In this document: positions 46,135 through 57,014 of the stretch, piece by piece | How positions within the stretch are numbered: position 1 is the stretch's first letter | Layout of the letters: every line of letters starts with the position of its first letter | From: Diphasiastrum complanatum | Lineage: Eukaryota > Streptophyta > Lycopodiopsida > Lycopodiales > Lycopodiaceae | Length of the DNA: 64,000 nucleotides | NCBI GenBank assembly: GCA_029204225.1 | Contig: CM055101.1 | Coordinates: 1,918,003-1,982,002 of the forward strand | Reading direction: 5' to 3' | Position numbers and translations under genes: made by a program | The notes under the pieces: generated by a model | The model's input: only the letters and a program-made list of their open reading frames with translations | Told to the model about the DNA's origin: nothing | Database searches by the model: none

Positions 46135-46634
46135 GGTTTGGAAAGTTTGGTGTGCATCGTACGTGATCTTTTTGATGACATAGTTGTGGGTAGGACAAAA
46201 CTCATTTCTGCAGTAAGGAGATTTTGTTGAGTGATTCTTCACTAGTTGCACCTCTAGAATGACTATCGCAAGATTCTTTACTAGCTGGATATTGAGGAGT
46301 AACATGGCATCAAATTAACTGAAAAAATAGAACATCTTTTATCGTTGTTTATATTCTTGAAAGGCAAGATAATTGAGGTCTAAAATTTACTTGGTAGAGG
46401 AAATAGTAATTGTGATTATTCTATCTCAATTGCTCGTGGCCTTTACTATGGCTCCCTCGTAGTATTACCATTGCGTCAGCATTTTGCTTAGAATATATCT
46501 GAACAGGCACAAAGTTTTACAAGCCAAAAAGATAAGTTAATTCGTTAAGTGTCTTTCAATCAAAAAGAGCATGAACAATATAATTTATTAATTACAAAAA
46601 AGAATTTAATTTCATCACTATGAGCTAAAGGCAT
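46135..46634 (+). pseudogene. 3' end of BPS1/ROH1-like gene with 3' flank, copy B
   Basis: It corresponds to 32333-32832: LFDDIVVGRTKLISAVR, the terminal FC and stop, then 3' flank. It is closer to the other fragment than to the intact genes. Confidence 0.85.
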
Positions 46635-46933
46635 CGATATGCGAACCATTTCAGTTTGATTTGGGAGCTTCAGTGAATGATTTTATTTTTGACAACAATC
46701 TAATGGAAATGAGGTATTCAACATGGATACTACTAGCAATGAAGAGATTTCATTATGCCATAGAAATCCAACTCATACCAATCTTGTTCAATGCCTCATG
46801 GATCCATTTCACAAGAGCTTAAAGTGGCTTCTACTAGCGACTCTTATTCCTATGGATTCTCTTCAACTCAATGGCCAATGTCTAATTCACGTGCATATTC
46901 ATAATGTATTAACAAGAATAATGATTGGGAATA
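46635..46933 (+). pseudogene. Unrecognised coding-like module, copy 4
   Basis: It matches 32833-33131 (NMDTTSNEEISLCHRN, WLLLATLIPMDSLQL). It is followed by the complete LTR G of copy B. Confidence 0.35.
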
Positions 46934-47355
46934 TGTTACAACTCCCTAGGATCATCGACTGCCTTAAAGGTTCCACACACCCCATACCAGTGACGATGCA
47001 CCGTAACTGCCCATCTATAGGGTCACAACCGACCCACCCCCATGCATTGGAGCAATCGACATAATCATGTCCAGTCAAGCCTCCTACGATAATTGGCATC
47101 CCATACCACCAGTCATCGCACTCGGCTCTCCCTGGCACACATCTCCTAGCCTAAAGATACATCCTGGCTCATGCATGAGAAACCCCACCACTATATAGGC
47201 ATAGCACAGTGGGTCCCTTCAAGCACAGTTTTGCTGGCGACATGTGACCACCTAGGATGGTGATGCGTGGCACCGAAACATGTTGAAAACTCCAGTCTTG
47301 CATCATGCTCCTTGCGAGGCCGTCACTGAGGGGCGTACCGTTATGGTATATAACA
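46934..47355 (-). mobile_element. Gypsy 3' LTR G, complete, copy B
   Basis: It starts TGTTATATACC on the minus strand at 47355 after a purine-rich GGGGGGAA, and ends GTAACA. It corresponds to 33132-33542. Confidence 0.85.
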
Positions 47356-48840
47356 TTCCCCCCCACCCATAAAAGCTTCCTTCTTTGGAAAAAAACTAGG
47401 GAATCTAAATCTTAAATCATCCTCCTTCTCCCAGGTGTCCTCATCATTTAACTTATCTTTCCAACAAATCAGATGTTCAAAAATCAAACGATTTCTCAGT
47501 GGATGTCGTCAAGTATCCACGATCCTTTCCGGTTCATGGGGTACAAAAGCAGTCAAATCCTCCAATAGAATTAGATCATCTGTGGTATCAGGTCATCTTT
47601 CCCACCAAGTTGTTCCTTTAAATGACTAACATGGAATATAGGATGAACCTTAGTTCCAACAAGGAGTTCTAGTCTATAAGCAGCCCTACCAATCTTGTTA
47701 AGAACTTTGAAAAGACCACTAAAATGTGGAGATAACTTCGGACATTTCCCCGTTCGAAGTGTCTTAGAGTCCTTGGGGATTCTAAGGTACACCCAATCAC
47801 CGATCTCAAACTCTCGAGGAACACGACTTCGGTTGGCATAGAATTGGCCCTATCTTGAGCCGATCTAATGCTTTCCCTAGCCACCTGCAACATTTCCTAC
47901 ATATCATGCAAGAAATCTACTGCAGCTTAAACCTTGAGACCTTTGAGTCCAACGGAGATAGGAGAACGAGGCTAAAAGCCGTACAAGAGCATAAAAGAAC
48001 TAAAACCAGTGGTAGAATACTTCATACTATTGTATGCGAACTCAACCATTGGGAGATACTTTTCCCAATTCGATTGTTGCATGGAAACATATGAGCAAAG
48101 CATATCTTCCATCGACTAGTTGACACATTCGGTCTGACCATCGGTTTCTAGGTGATCCATAAATGATACACATAAAGTAGTTTCCAGTCTTTCAAAGACC
48201 GCCTACCAGAAGTTGCCAGTGAACTTGGAATCCTGATCATTAACGATATCGTTCAGCAGACCATACAAACTGAACACCTTTTCAATGAAGAGTTGAGCAA
48301 GTTCAGAAGCTTTGACAGTAGTTTTTGTTGGAATCAACTGCACCATTTTCGTTAGCCTATCAACTACTACCCAAATAGCATCGTGACCCTTCCCTAACTT
48401 GGGAAGTCCGACCACAAAATCCATGGCAGTACTTTCCCATTTCTTGCTGGTTTCTGCTTTATTTACTTGGCATTGTTCACATTTTTGAACATATGCCTCG
48501 ACATGACCATTCATTTTTGGCCAATAAAATTTTCACTTAACAAGGTCAAGTGTCCTCTGTATACCAAGGTGTCCCGCGCTGGGGCTATCATGTCACTCGC
48601 GTAGGATTTGGGCCCTAATGTCCACAATATCTGGCGCACAAACTTTTCCTTTATGGAAAAGCAAACCATTTCTAATGAAATAACTATCAAGTATCTTCTC
48701 TTCATGAGATTTCTTGGAATATTGCTTTCCTAGATTTTCTCTCAAAATAGAGCTTCCTGCCAGGACATCATGCCATGTACGACCAAAAAACTCATCGGTC
48801 CGACAAAGATCTCGTAGAGAAAGATACAACTTGGATTGGA
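47356..48840 (-). pseudogene. Ty3/gypsy integrase to chromodomain-side fragment, copy B
   Basis: It duplicates 33543-35030: CEQCQVNKAE (CX2C), MDFVVGLPKLGKGHDAI, IVNDQDSKFTGNFW and KVHPIFHVSHLKEQL. It keeps GNFW where copy A has CNFW, and several other residues nearer the usual gypsy sequence. Most disabling stops are shared with copy A, so they predate the duplication. Confidence 0.88.
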
Positions 48841-49728
48841 GCTCAGCAAAGCATAACTGATTAACTTCTCCAATCCGGCTCTTTCCAATGATGCATGCTG
48901 GTTCTTTCCAATGATTAAGGATTCTAGGCTATGTTTTGGTCAAAATTGTTTGGTTTTTCATGTTTTTTGGCACAAAATAGATAGGACGAACCATAATCCA
49001 GCAAGATCTGACCAATTAGATGGTTGTAATTCTATAAATTGGTTTGCATGTGTTAGAGAAAGAGTTGTATGTCATGAATTTCCACTTTATTGTGATGAAA
49101 AAACCGGAAAATAGCGAAAAATCATCATTTTTGCTTGTTTTTCATAAAGTTGGATAGTAGGTGGCTATAAAACACCATGTAGAGCTTGTAAATAGGTATA
49201 CCAAAGTCTTTTGAAGCTTTCCCTGAAGTTAGAACCAAGAATTCCAGCAATTGAACTTGTAGGAAGTAAAAAAAAGTTCAAAAATGACCATTTTTTGGTG
49301 ATTTTTGGGGGATAGATCTCTCCAAATCCATAAGGAGATCATTCTGGAATTATTTACAGCATGATTAGCATTTTTTTTTACCTTCCCATCAAGCTATCGG
49401 ACCTGTAAATTGATAGCCGGTGGCTTATGCACCAACTCCATCAAGTTTGAAGCTATTTTGACTTCTACAAATCAAGAAAACTTCGTTCTCAACCTATACT
49501 GCATCTTAGGATCAGTATGAATGCTTTATGGAAGTCTAATTGATTGTTTAAGTTTGTTGGTAGCATCAATTTTGGGCTAGAATGGGTGTTTGCACGTTTT
49601 TGCATGATATTGTCTTGTGGAAAAGAGCCCTACTACAAATTTTTTGACACTCTGATCTCGCACGTGTGAAGCCTAGGTGGCAGGCTAATGTGGCAAGCAT
49701 CTTTGACATAGTGTACTTATGACAAGGA
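48841..49728. other. Non-coding tail of direct repeat B and 25-bp joint to arm 2
   Basis: It matches 35031-35890. No coding sequence is seen. GCACGTGTGAAGCC recurs near 49660. The unique joint 49704-49728 separates the direct repeat from the inverted repeat. Confidence 0.5.
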
Positions 49729-50305
49729 TGTGTGTACATTGTAAAAATTGAAAAGTACTGTATTGATAGATTTCTGCCATCGTAGGACACTTAAGATTTC
49801 AATTCCAACAGTTTGTCCTTTCATGAATTGTATCCCAAGGGATCAATCACAAATTTGAGTTTATTGAACTTCTGCCTTAAACAATTGCAATTGATGATCA
49901 TATGCCTATAGCTCGTAGTGATGAAATTAATTTTTTTTTTGTAATTAATAAATTATATTGTTCATGCTCTTTTTGATTGAAAGACACTTAACGAATTAAG
50001 TTCTCTTTTTGGCTTGTAAAACTTTGTGCCCGTTCAGATATATTCTAAGCAAAATGCTGACGCAATGGTAATACTACAAAGGAGCCATAGTAAAGGCCAC
50101 GAGCAATTGAGACAGAGCAATCACAATTAGAATTTTCTCTACCAAGTAAATTGTAGACCTCAATTATCTTGCCTTTCAAGAATATAAACAACGATAAAAG
50201 ATTTCTATTTTTGTCAGTTAATTTGATGCCATGTTACTCCTCAATATCCAGCTAGTAAAGAATCTTGCGATAGTCATTCTAGATGTGCAACTAGCGAAGA
50301 ATCAC

Positions 50306-51250
50306 TCAACAAAATTTCGTTACTGCAGAAATGAGTTTTGTCCTACCCGCGACTATGTCATCAAAAAGATCACGTACGGTGCACTCCAAACTTTCCAAAC
50401 CACAGTTCAGACTGTTTAAGCTATGCCGAAGCTCCGTAACATCTGACATTCGCAATTCGAACGAGCGCGGAACCTGTTCTCCAAATGACTGAAATTCAAT
50501 GAAAAAATTATCCACATGAGCTTGCATGTTTCCAAATTCTCGTAGAAGGATTTTCTCTTTCGTTTCCTCACTGAACCGCAAGCCAATTCGTTCGATAAGC
50601 GTTTGATGTGAATTAGACGTAGATTTAGCCCATTCGCCCGTCGAACAAATCGCAATCAGTTTAGCGGAGTAAGAACTATCCATGTGAAGGAGTCCAAACA
50701 GAAGAATCATTGAAACGAAAGAAATTATGCTCTTCATGGGGTAAATTACTGCGCAAGGATCAAATTGCTTTGCATATCTGCTACCAAAATACCAAAGCTC
50801 CTCCTCTGCCTCAAGTTTCATATCAACAAGTTGCTTGTTTGCTTGATGTATTCTGGACATCTCTCGTCGGCAATGACTTAGAGCCTGAACTATGGTATCA
50901 TAATCATCCCCACCTGCTTGAAGAGCTTCAACAGCTATATGGACTACCCGCCCATAAATTCGCAATCTGGAAATACCCGTCATCAAAGCTTTATAAACAT
51001 TCATAAGTCGCACTGTCTCATCCATCAGAGTACTAAAGCATTTTAATGGAAAAACAACCTTCTCCGCTAAATCCAAAACGGCTGCAAGGGAAGATCTGAG
51101 GATATCCACAGCATACTGCATCCAGTCTATTGTGAAAAACTTATCTCCAATTGACTCTTCCAATTTTTGCAGACATGACAACAAATTGTCGTGAAATGAC
51201 ATATTGGCAGCACCATGACCGTGAGATCGCAGCGAATTCACAAAAACCAT
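50306..51250 (-). CDS. BYPASS1/ROH1-like (DUF793-type) protein, copy 2
   Basis: An intact 314-residue frame, identical to copy 1 except residue 5 (N instead of I) and residue 125 (S instead of N). The start context, hydrophobic segment (about 174-190), single-exon layout and 3' flank are the same. The upstream leader with its CT/GA tract and the TATA box are also kept, so both copies could be expressed. The two copies are transcribed towards each other, across 21 kb of retroelement debris. Confidence 0.68.
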   Translation of the reverse strand: MVFVNSLRSHGHGAANMSFHDNLLSCLQKLEESIGDKFFTIDWMQYAVDILRSSLAAVLDLAEKVVFPLKCFSTLMDETVRLMNVYKALMTGISRLRIYGRVVHIAVEALQAGGDDYDTIVQALSHCRREMSRIHQANKQLVDMKLEAEEELWYFGSRYAKQFDPCAVIYPMKSIISFVSMILLFGLLHMDSSYSAKLIAICSTGEWAKSTSNSHQTLIERIGLRFSEETKEKILLREFGNMQAHVDNFFIEFQSFGEQVPRSFELRMSDVTELRHSLNSLNCGLESLECTVRDLFDDIVAGRTKLISAVTKFC

Positions 51251-51546
51251 GGCGTTGTTTCTTTAGGCAGAGTTAAGGAAGCAACCTTTGCCGTCTGTGT
51301 ATTTTGCAGAAATCAAGGTAAGGCTACCTGCCTACCGCTGTACCTTCTGAAATAGCTTGAGAACGTTGTCAAGAAAAAAAAATTATGAAGTAAAATTCGC
51401 CTTGAGATTTTCGACGAACCCAGCTACGGATTATCACTGACTCAGAGGTTCGAAGGAATTTATTGAGTTCCGCCCTCTGTCTCTTACATTCAACACGTCT
51501 GCATTCAAGTAAGGCTGTTCTTGGCAAATCGTTCGCGCTCTCACTC

Positions 51547-51556
<10 letters not shown>

Positions 51557-51588
<32 letters not shown>
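51557..51588 (-). repeat. CT/GA microsatellite in the 5' leader, copy 2
   Basis: An uninterrupted CT run of about 16 units, shorter than its counterpart in arm 1. Confidence 0.9.
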
Positions 51589-51591
<3 letters not shown>

Positions 51592-51621
51592 CAAGTGTGT
51601 GGTGTTCTCTCTATGGATCTC

Positions 51622-51629
51622 TATTTATA
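51622..51629 (-). promoter_or_regulatory. Probable TATA box of BPS1/ROH1-like gene, copy 2
   Basis: TATTTATA on the plus strand reads TATAAATA on the gene's strand and matches the arm 1 box. A telo-box-like AAACCCTAG (gene strand CTAGGGTTT) lies near 51651-51659. Confidence 0.55.
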
Positions 51630-51664
51630 TGCTATTTGGACACCTTCAGAAACCCTAGTCGTTA

Positions 51665-52379
51665 CATAATATGTAGTACCCTAGAACGTGACTAAATGCA
51701 TATTGGACCCCTAAGAGGGCTAAAACTTGGGACCAAAAAACACTTGGGATACCAACCCAAAAAAGTGATCCAAAGGAGTTGCCTGGAATATGACTAGGTA
51801 ATAGAATGCTATGGTTAACCTCGGTACTCGTTATTTATTTAGATATGTCGGACTATGCATCACATTTTCAAGTTGCACCGCATGCCAAAGTGCTATTTGT
51901 CTTTCAAAGAAAAGCAAATATGTCAACAAGGTGAGGATGAGGGTCTTCAGCTAGAGCCTGCACTACATCATGGGTGACTAGGAGGAGGCTATGCTAGACA
52001 TCACTAGTTGGCCTTTAGGTATCATGATTCAGCCCTATCTCCTCAGGCTTTACTATGAAGAATTTAGGATTTCACTTTTAGGTTGTTTACACGTTGCAGA
52101 CTGATAGACGTTATAACAATTTGTGATTTGCTTTTATGAAATTTGGATAATGGAATTATAGAAGTTGGAACTACATGCCATTCATCGTTTATGTATGTAC
52201 TACAATTTCAGACTTGTCACTGTATTCTAATTATGGTAACAAGCATTACTTCCCCTCGCATCAGACAAGCATTCATTGCATTGAATAATGATCACTTAAA
52301 TAAGAATAATGAGATTCTACTATATGAGCAAAACTTCATAAGTATAATCTTGAAAATAGCATAGAGAGAGTAAATCATT
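51665..52379. other. Upstream flank of BPS1/ROH1-like gene, copy 2
   Basis: It matches 26841-27670 without the tRNA-like insert. The empty insertion site is at about 52137-52155. No coding sequence is recognised. Confidence 0.5.
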
Positions 52380-54110
52380 CACATCAATAAAATGAGAATA
52401 GACTAACTCACTAACTTCACTTCATTCCATTTCAAAGAAATATGCGAGAACAAATGCTCCCTCGTAGATGTTCTAAATATGAAATAACCGTCTTAACTTC
52501 CATAACCACTTCTTGGCATTGGCCCTTCGATAATCGCAAGCCTGAATCCATTGGTGAGTGAGCTAGTTTACAATTGATCAAATTGTATCTGATAAGGGTA
52601 TTGTGAAGATACCGTTGCTGAGTGATAAAGATTAGCCTTCTCGCTGTGTTGAATGCCCAAACAGAAGTGAGCTTTGCCCAAATCGGTCCTGTCAAGTTCG
52701 GAAGACAACATCTTTTTAGCATCCTTCACCAGATTGGTACTATTGTTGAAAAGCAACGTATCATCGACATACGAGGTGATAATTATAAAAGATTACTGCA
52801 TTAACTTGAAGTAGACATTAGAATCAGCCATAAAGTGCTTTGTGGAGCTTGTAGACATGATGCTTCATACCTTCGTGAACGTATCCTTCAAGCTGGAGCA
52901 TGTAGATGTCTTTTTCGATGATTATGTTCAAATAAGTTGTCTATACATCGAGTTGATGTACTTCAAGGTCGGCTGTTGCAACATATGATAGGAGGGCTCG
53001 TATCAATGAATGCTTGACTACTAGACTGAAAGTCTCATTTTAGTCAATGTTGGGGATCTGAGCGAATGCTCGTGCTACTAGTCGAGCCTTCCTTCGATCA
53101 TAGCTCCATTGGCATTGTACTTGATGTTAAAGACCCATTTGCAATCAATAAGATTGTTGCCAGAGGGAGCTTCGACTAGTGACCATGTCTGGTTCTTGAT
53201 CAGAGAGGAATACTCTATGTTCATCGCTTCTCTCCAAACATTAAAGTCTGGTTGTCTAAGTGCCTCTTCGACGGTAGTCGGCTCATGTATCTAAAGACAT
53301 GCCAAAACTCAGGAATGTACTCTGTGGGCTGTGTGCGCACTCAGTTTCATCTTCTTGGAGGAGGTGCCATTGGCTGCCAATCCTTGGATTTGTTGTTGCT
53401 GAGTAACAACAACTTCTTTGTCTGACTCATTGTCGGGTAGTCCATCGACTATAGGCACACTTGAGCCCGAGACTCGAATTGTCGTATCGGAGGCAGAGGC
53501 ATCAAAGGTTTGCATGGAACTTTGCATTTGCCTTTGAAATCGTCAAACTGATCCTCGATAAAGACTGTATCCCTACTGAATAAAATCGTATAGCTTGGTC
53601 AGATGAAGTGTATCCAATAAGGATGGTCTTGAGACCTTGGAAGTTGAATTTCTTCCTCGTCTCCTTTGGGATCTGCGCATAGGTGATGCATCCGAACACT
53701 CGAAGGTTCTTCATTGAAGCCTTAGAACCTGTCCAAACCTCATGTGGTGTTTTGCCTACGAGGGCCTTAGTCGAACATTTGTTTTGAACATCAGCTGTAG
53801 TGGGGAGAGCTTCAACCCAGAAGCTCTTCGACAAAGATTCATGTGCCAGCATACATTTGGCTGCCTCGACCAGGGTACGATTCTCTTTCTTGAACTTAGT
53901 AGAGATGTACTCTCCACCATTATTGGACCTCAGGGCTTTGATTTGTCTGCCAATTTCTTTCTTTGCATGCTCCTTGAAGATTCTGAAACAATTGAAAGCT
54001 TTTGACTTCTTCTTGATAAAGTACATGAAAGATTATAAAACGACCCCCAAATAGACTGCCAATCTAAGGAAATTGCTAACGGAAGTCGTTCTATACCACA
54101 ATTATAGCTC
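52380..54110 (-). pseudogene. copia family A integrase-RT fragment with 3' LTR remnant in arm 2
   Basis: On the minus strand: YFIKKKSKAFNCFRIFKEH, RSNNGGEYIS, then a deletion directly into ENRTLVEAAKCML, SFWVEALPTT and the RT region with intact DCKWVFNIKYNANG-like text that arm 1 lost. The catalytic-glutamate region of integrase is deleted. The LTR remnant is at about 52380-52510. Confidence 0.85.
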
Positions 54111-54307
54111 AAGCTCCATTGGGTTATGGAGTCGACTTATGAGCAAGAGTCTAAGAATGGTTTAGAAGAGCACAACTCTATTCTTCATTTGCTTAGAGAT
54201 TCAGCATTGCTCAACAAAAAGATGAATAGCCATTGTAATGGGCTCATAGGCTCAAGAGTCGGACAACAATAGGTGATGAGGAGTATATCACTTGCTAGGG
54301 CACTCAC

Positions 54308-54480
54308 ATTCAAAGGCTATACAGATTGACAGATGCATAAATAGCATATGAGCAAATTCGTGTCCATGGTTCATAAATATAGCACTTGGATGAATAGCTT
54401 TTCTTGGATATTAGATTTTTTTTGGAATCTAGTCTACACAACTAAAAATGCAATCCAACATCATATGTCTACAAAGCTTC
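54308..54480. other. Short joint between arm 2 and palindrome array 1
   Basis: No gene is seen. The first array unit begins near 54421 with TGGAATCTAGTCTACACAAC. Confidence 0.4.
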
Positions 54481-55425
54481 AGAGAATACCTCTAACTCGA
54501 GCACTGTTCGAGTTGGACACCAAAATTTTGTCCAGATTATACACTCTTGGCAATTATAGCAAGCCTGACAAAGGAACCATGGTCAAACTTCTGTTATGAA
54601 TTGATCATTACCATTATGTTAGTTTGCATACCTAACTCGAGCACTTCTCGAGTTCCACAATTTGGAATCTAGTCTACACAACTAAAAATGCAATCCAACA
54701 TCATATGTCTGCACAGGCTTCAGAGCATAGCTCCAACTTGAGCACTTCTCCAGTTACACACCAAATTTTGTCAACATTATACACTCATGATATAGTATTA
54801 ATACTTGTTCAACTAAAAGACAATCAAATATCATATGTCTACAAAAGGCTTCAGAGCACAGCTCTAACTCGAGCACTGCTCGAGTTAGACAGTTTGAAAT
54901 CTACTTTATAGAGCTCAAAAAGCAATAGCATATGAGATGTCTGTACAATGGAATCATGGCATACATCTAACTCGAGCACTGCTCAAGCTAGACACCATTT
55001 TTGTCTAGATTACACACTCCTACCAATTATAGCAAGCTTGACAAAGGAATCATGGCAAACCTAACTCGAGCACTGGTCGACTTCCACAATTTGGAATCTG
55101 GTCTGCACAACTAAAAATGCAATCCAACATCATATGTCTACAAAGGCTTCAGAGAATATCTCCAAATGAAGCATTGCTCAAGTTGGACACCAACTTTTGT
55201 CCAGATTATACCCTCCTGACAAAGGATTCATATAATACATGTAGAACTGAGAAATAGTCAAATATGATATGTCTACAAAAGGCTTCAGAGCACAGCTCTA
55301 ATTCGAGCACTACTCGAGTTTGAAAATTTGTAATCTACTTTATACAACTCAAAAAGCAATTGCTAATAATATGTCTATACAATGGAATCATGGCATGCAT
55401 CTGCCTCGAACACTGCTCAAGTTAG
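54421..55425 (+). repeat. Palindrome array 1
   Basis: About nine copies, some degenerate, of a 21-bp palindrome lie here: arm AACTCGAGCA, a single central C, arm TGCTCGAGTT. Positions are about 54496, 54633, 54735, 54866, 54970, 55063, 55164, 55300 and 55402. Longer spacer text also repeats: the unit starting GGAATCT..TCTACACAACT recurs at 54663 and 55091, and CATATGTCTACAAAAGGCTTCAG near 54829 and 55257, giving a higher-order period of about 430 bp. It does not encode protein. Confidence 0.88.
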
Positions 55426-55477
55426 ACACCAACTTTGTCTAGCTTATACACTCTTGGCAATTATAGCAAGCCTGACA

Positions 55478-55481
<4 letters not shown>

Positions 55482-55515
<34 letters not shown>
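55482..55515 (+). repeat. CT microsatellite
   Basis: An uninterrupted CT run of about 16-17 units closes array 1. Confidence 0.9.
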
Positions 55516-55516
<1 letters not shown>

Positions 55517-57000
55517 AGTTTTCAGAATATTGCAGATATTTCTCTAGCATTGTGAACTCTAGCAAGGCGATATTCCTCAACGCCTTGGATATCTACTCGT
55601 GAAACATTTAATTTATGACTACATTGTTTTCAAGGAATACAATATAGCAATGCGCTAATATTCAAAGGGGTAGAGGTTTTCTAAGAGATCATTTAGACAC
55701 ATTGCGATTGAATGGCGATTTTGATAATGCTTGCAAGAGTATGGAGTCTTTGGAAATGTGCCTACCTTACTATTGCCACTACTATTGTACCTGTATGATC
55801 TTGTCACTTTCGTTGTACCTGCATGGACTATATGAACTTGTCGCTTCATTTTTCCTAAATGAATTGTAAATGCTAATGCTGACTTAGAAGCGTAATCTCT
55901 GATTGTGTGCCTGTATGATTTTGTCGCTTTTGTTGTTCTTGTGTAATCTGTTATTGCTAATCTTGTCTGAGCAGCGTAATCTCTAATCGTATTCTCAAAT
56001 CTTTGCTAGTGAAAACCTGGAGGGAAATTCAACTAGATTACTAATCTCTAGTATAATCTCTGCTCTCTAGATTGCTAATCTCTAGTCTAATCTAAGCTCT
56101 TCCAAGAGCCACGTTTCAAAAAATCTGCAAGTCACTAGTTTCTAGTCTCTAGTAGTCTAAAATTGGGAGAACCAAAATTCAAATTTAGTCAAGGTGAGAG
56201 TTTGGCATAGAAGTCATATACCCAGTCGTTTCTTAATTAAAACATAAATAAGACATAATTTTGCCATGTGTTTTTACAGCTTTTGCAATGCAATTTTGTT
56301 TTGGAAACACAAAAATGCATTTGGGAATATATATGTGAGCATTGATATCTATGATTCTAGTTTCCTTTGATAATTATTTGAAATGTCTCACATATGTTTG
56401 AGCTCTTCTATATTTCACATATTAATTATGAAGTCATGTGTGTGTTATGAGACAATATATGAAGTCTCATGTATCACTAGTAACATATTTGATGACTAAT
56501 GTCATCAAATATATTAAACAATTTGTTTAAAATGTTTGTCTTGAACGTTTTTGGTGATACTTGACATATTGTAGCCATAGCCGATTTTGTATTTTTGCTC
56601 TAATCTAATGTGGTGTATAGACTCCTTGTATTTACTAATAGGATGTTGTTCCATTACCAAACTACTAGCCTTTAAATGAACAACTCTTTGTGTGATCAAA
56701 TTTGCTCTAGTCTTGAATTTTTGGACTTTGAACAAAGATTGTTGTGTTATTAAATAATTTTTTTTGTTTCCTTAAAAAACAAAAATATCTTTTAAACCCT
56801 AATCAATGAAACTACCTAATGTAGTCCCAAAAATACTAGGTTTGAAATACACAAAGTCAGAAATACTAATGGTCATGACTCATGAGAAATTCAAATGAAT
56901 GATTTCTTTATCATGTCAATAAGTTGTCATTAGAACATTGGGAAAAAAATTGGGGGAAAAATTGCATATTTTTTTTTTGGACACCTTCACTATAGTCTTA
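55516..57000. other. Unassigned AT-rich stretch between the palindrome arrays
   Basis: No gene is seen. Weak short repeats occur: CTGTATGATCTTGTCACTTTCG-like text twice or more at 55790-55930, and AATCTCTAGT-type units at 56010-56160. Confidence 0.4.
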
Positions 57001-57014
57001 AAAAAAATTAGATC

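Larger units (their letters stand above)
43756..49703 (+). repeat. 5.9-kb direct repeat, copy B
   Basis: It matches 30010-35890 in the same orientation. It is 67 bp longer, mainly from about 55 bp inside the first LTR (about 44690-44745). A short AAACTTGGACTCAT unit is duplicated near 43895-43920. It ends 25 bp before arm 2 of the inverted repeat. Confidence 0.93.
49729..54307 (-). repeat. Large inverted repeat, arm 2
   Basis: It is the reverse complement of 24864-29602. It lacks the 88-bp tRNA-like insert and a stretch of integrase sequence, but keeps about 30 bp of RT sequence lost from arm 1 (near 53115-53150). Confidence 0.93.

Noticed and set aside
24864-54307. A single giant transposon with 4.6-kb terminal inverted repeats
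   Set aside because: No short terminal motif or target-site duplication is visible at the outer edges, and the arms contain an ordinary gene and truncated copia pieces. A segmental inverted duplication fits better.
54348-54911. Short frames within palindrome array 1 (for example the SALTRALLELD-type peptides)
   Set aside because: They arise from reading the palindrome repeats in one frame; the peptides change with every indel between units.
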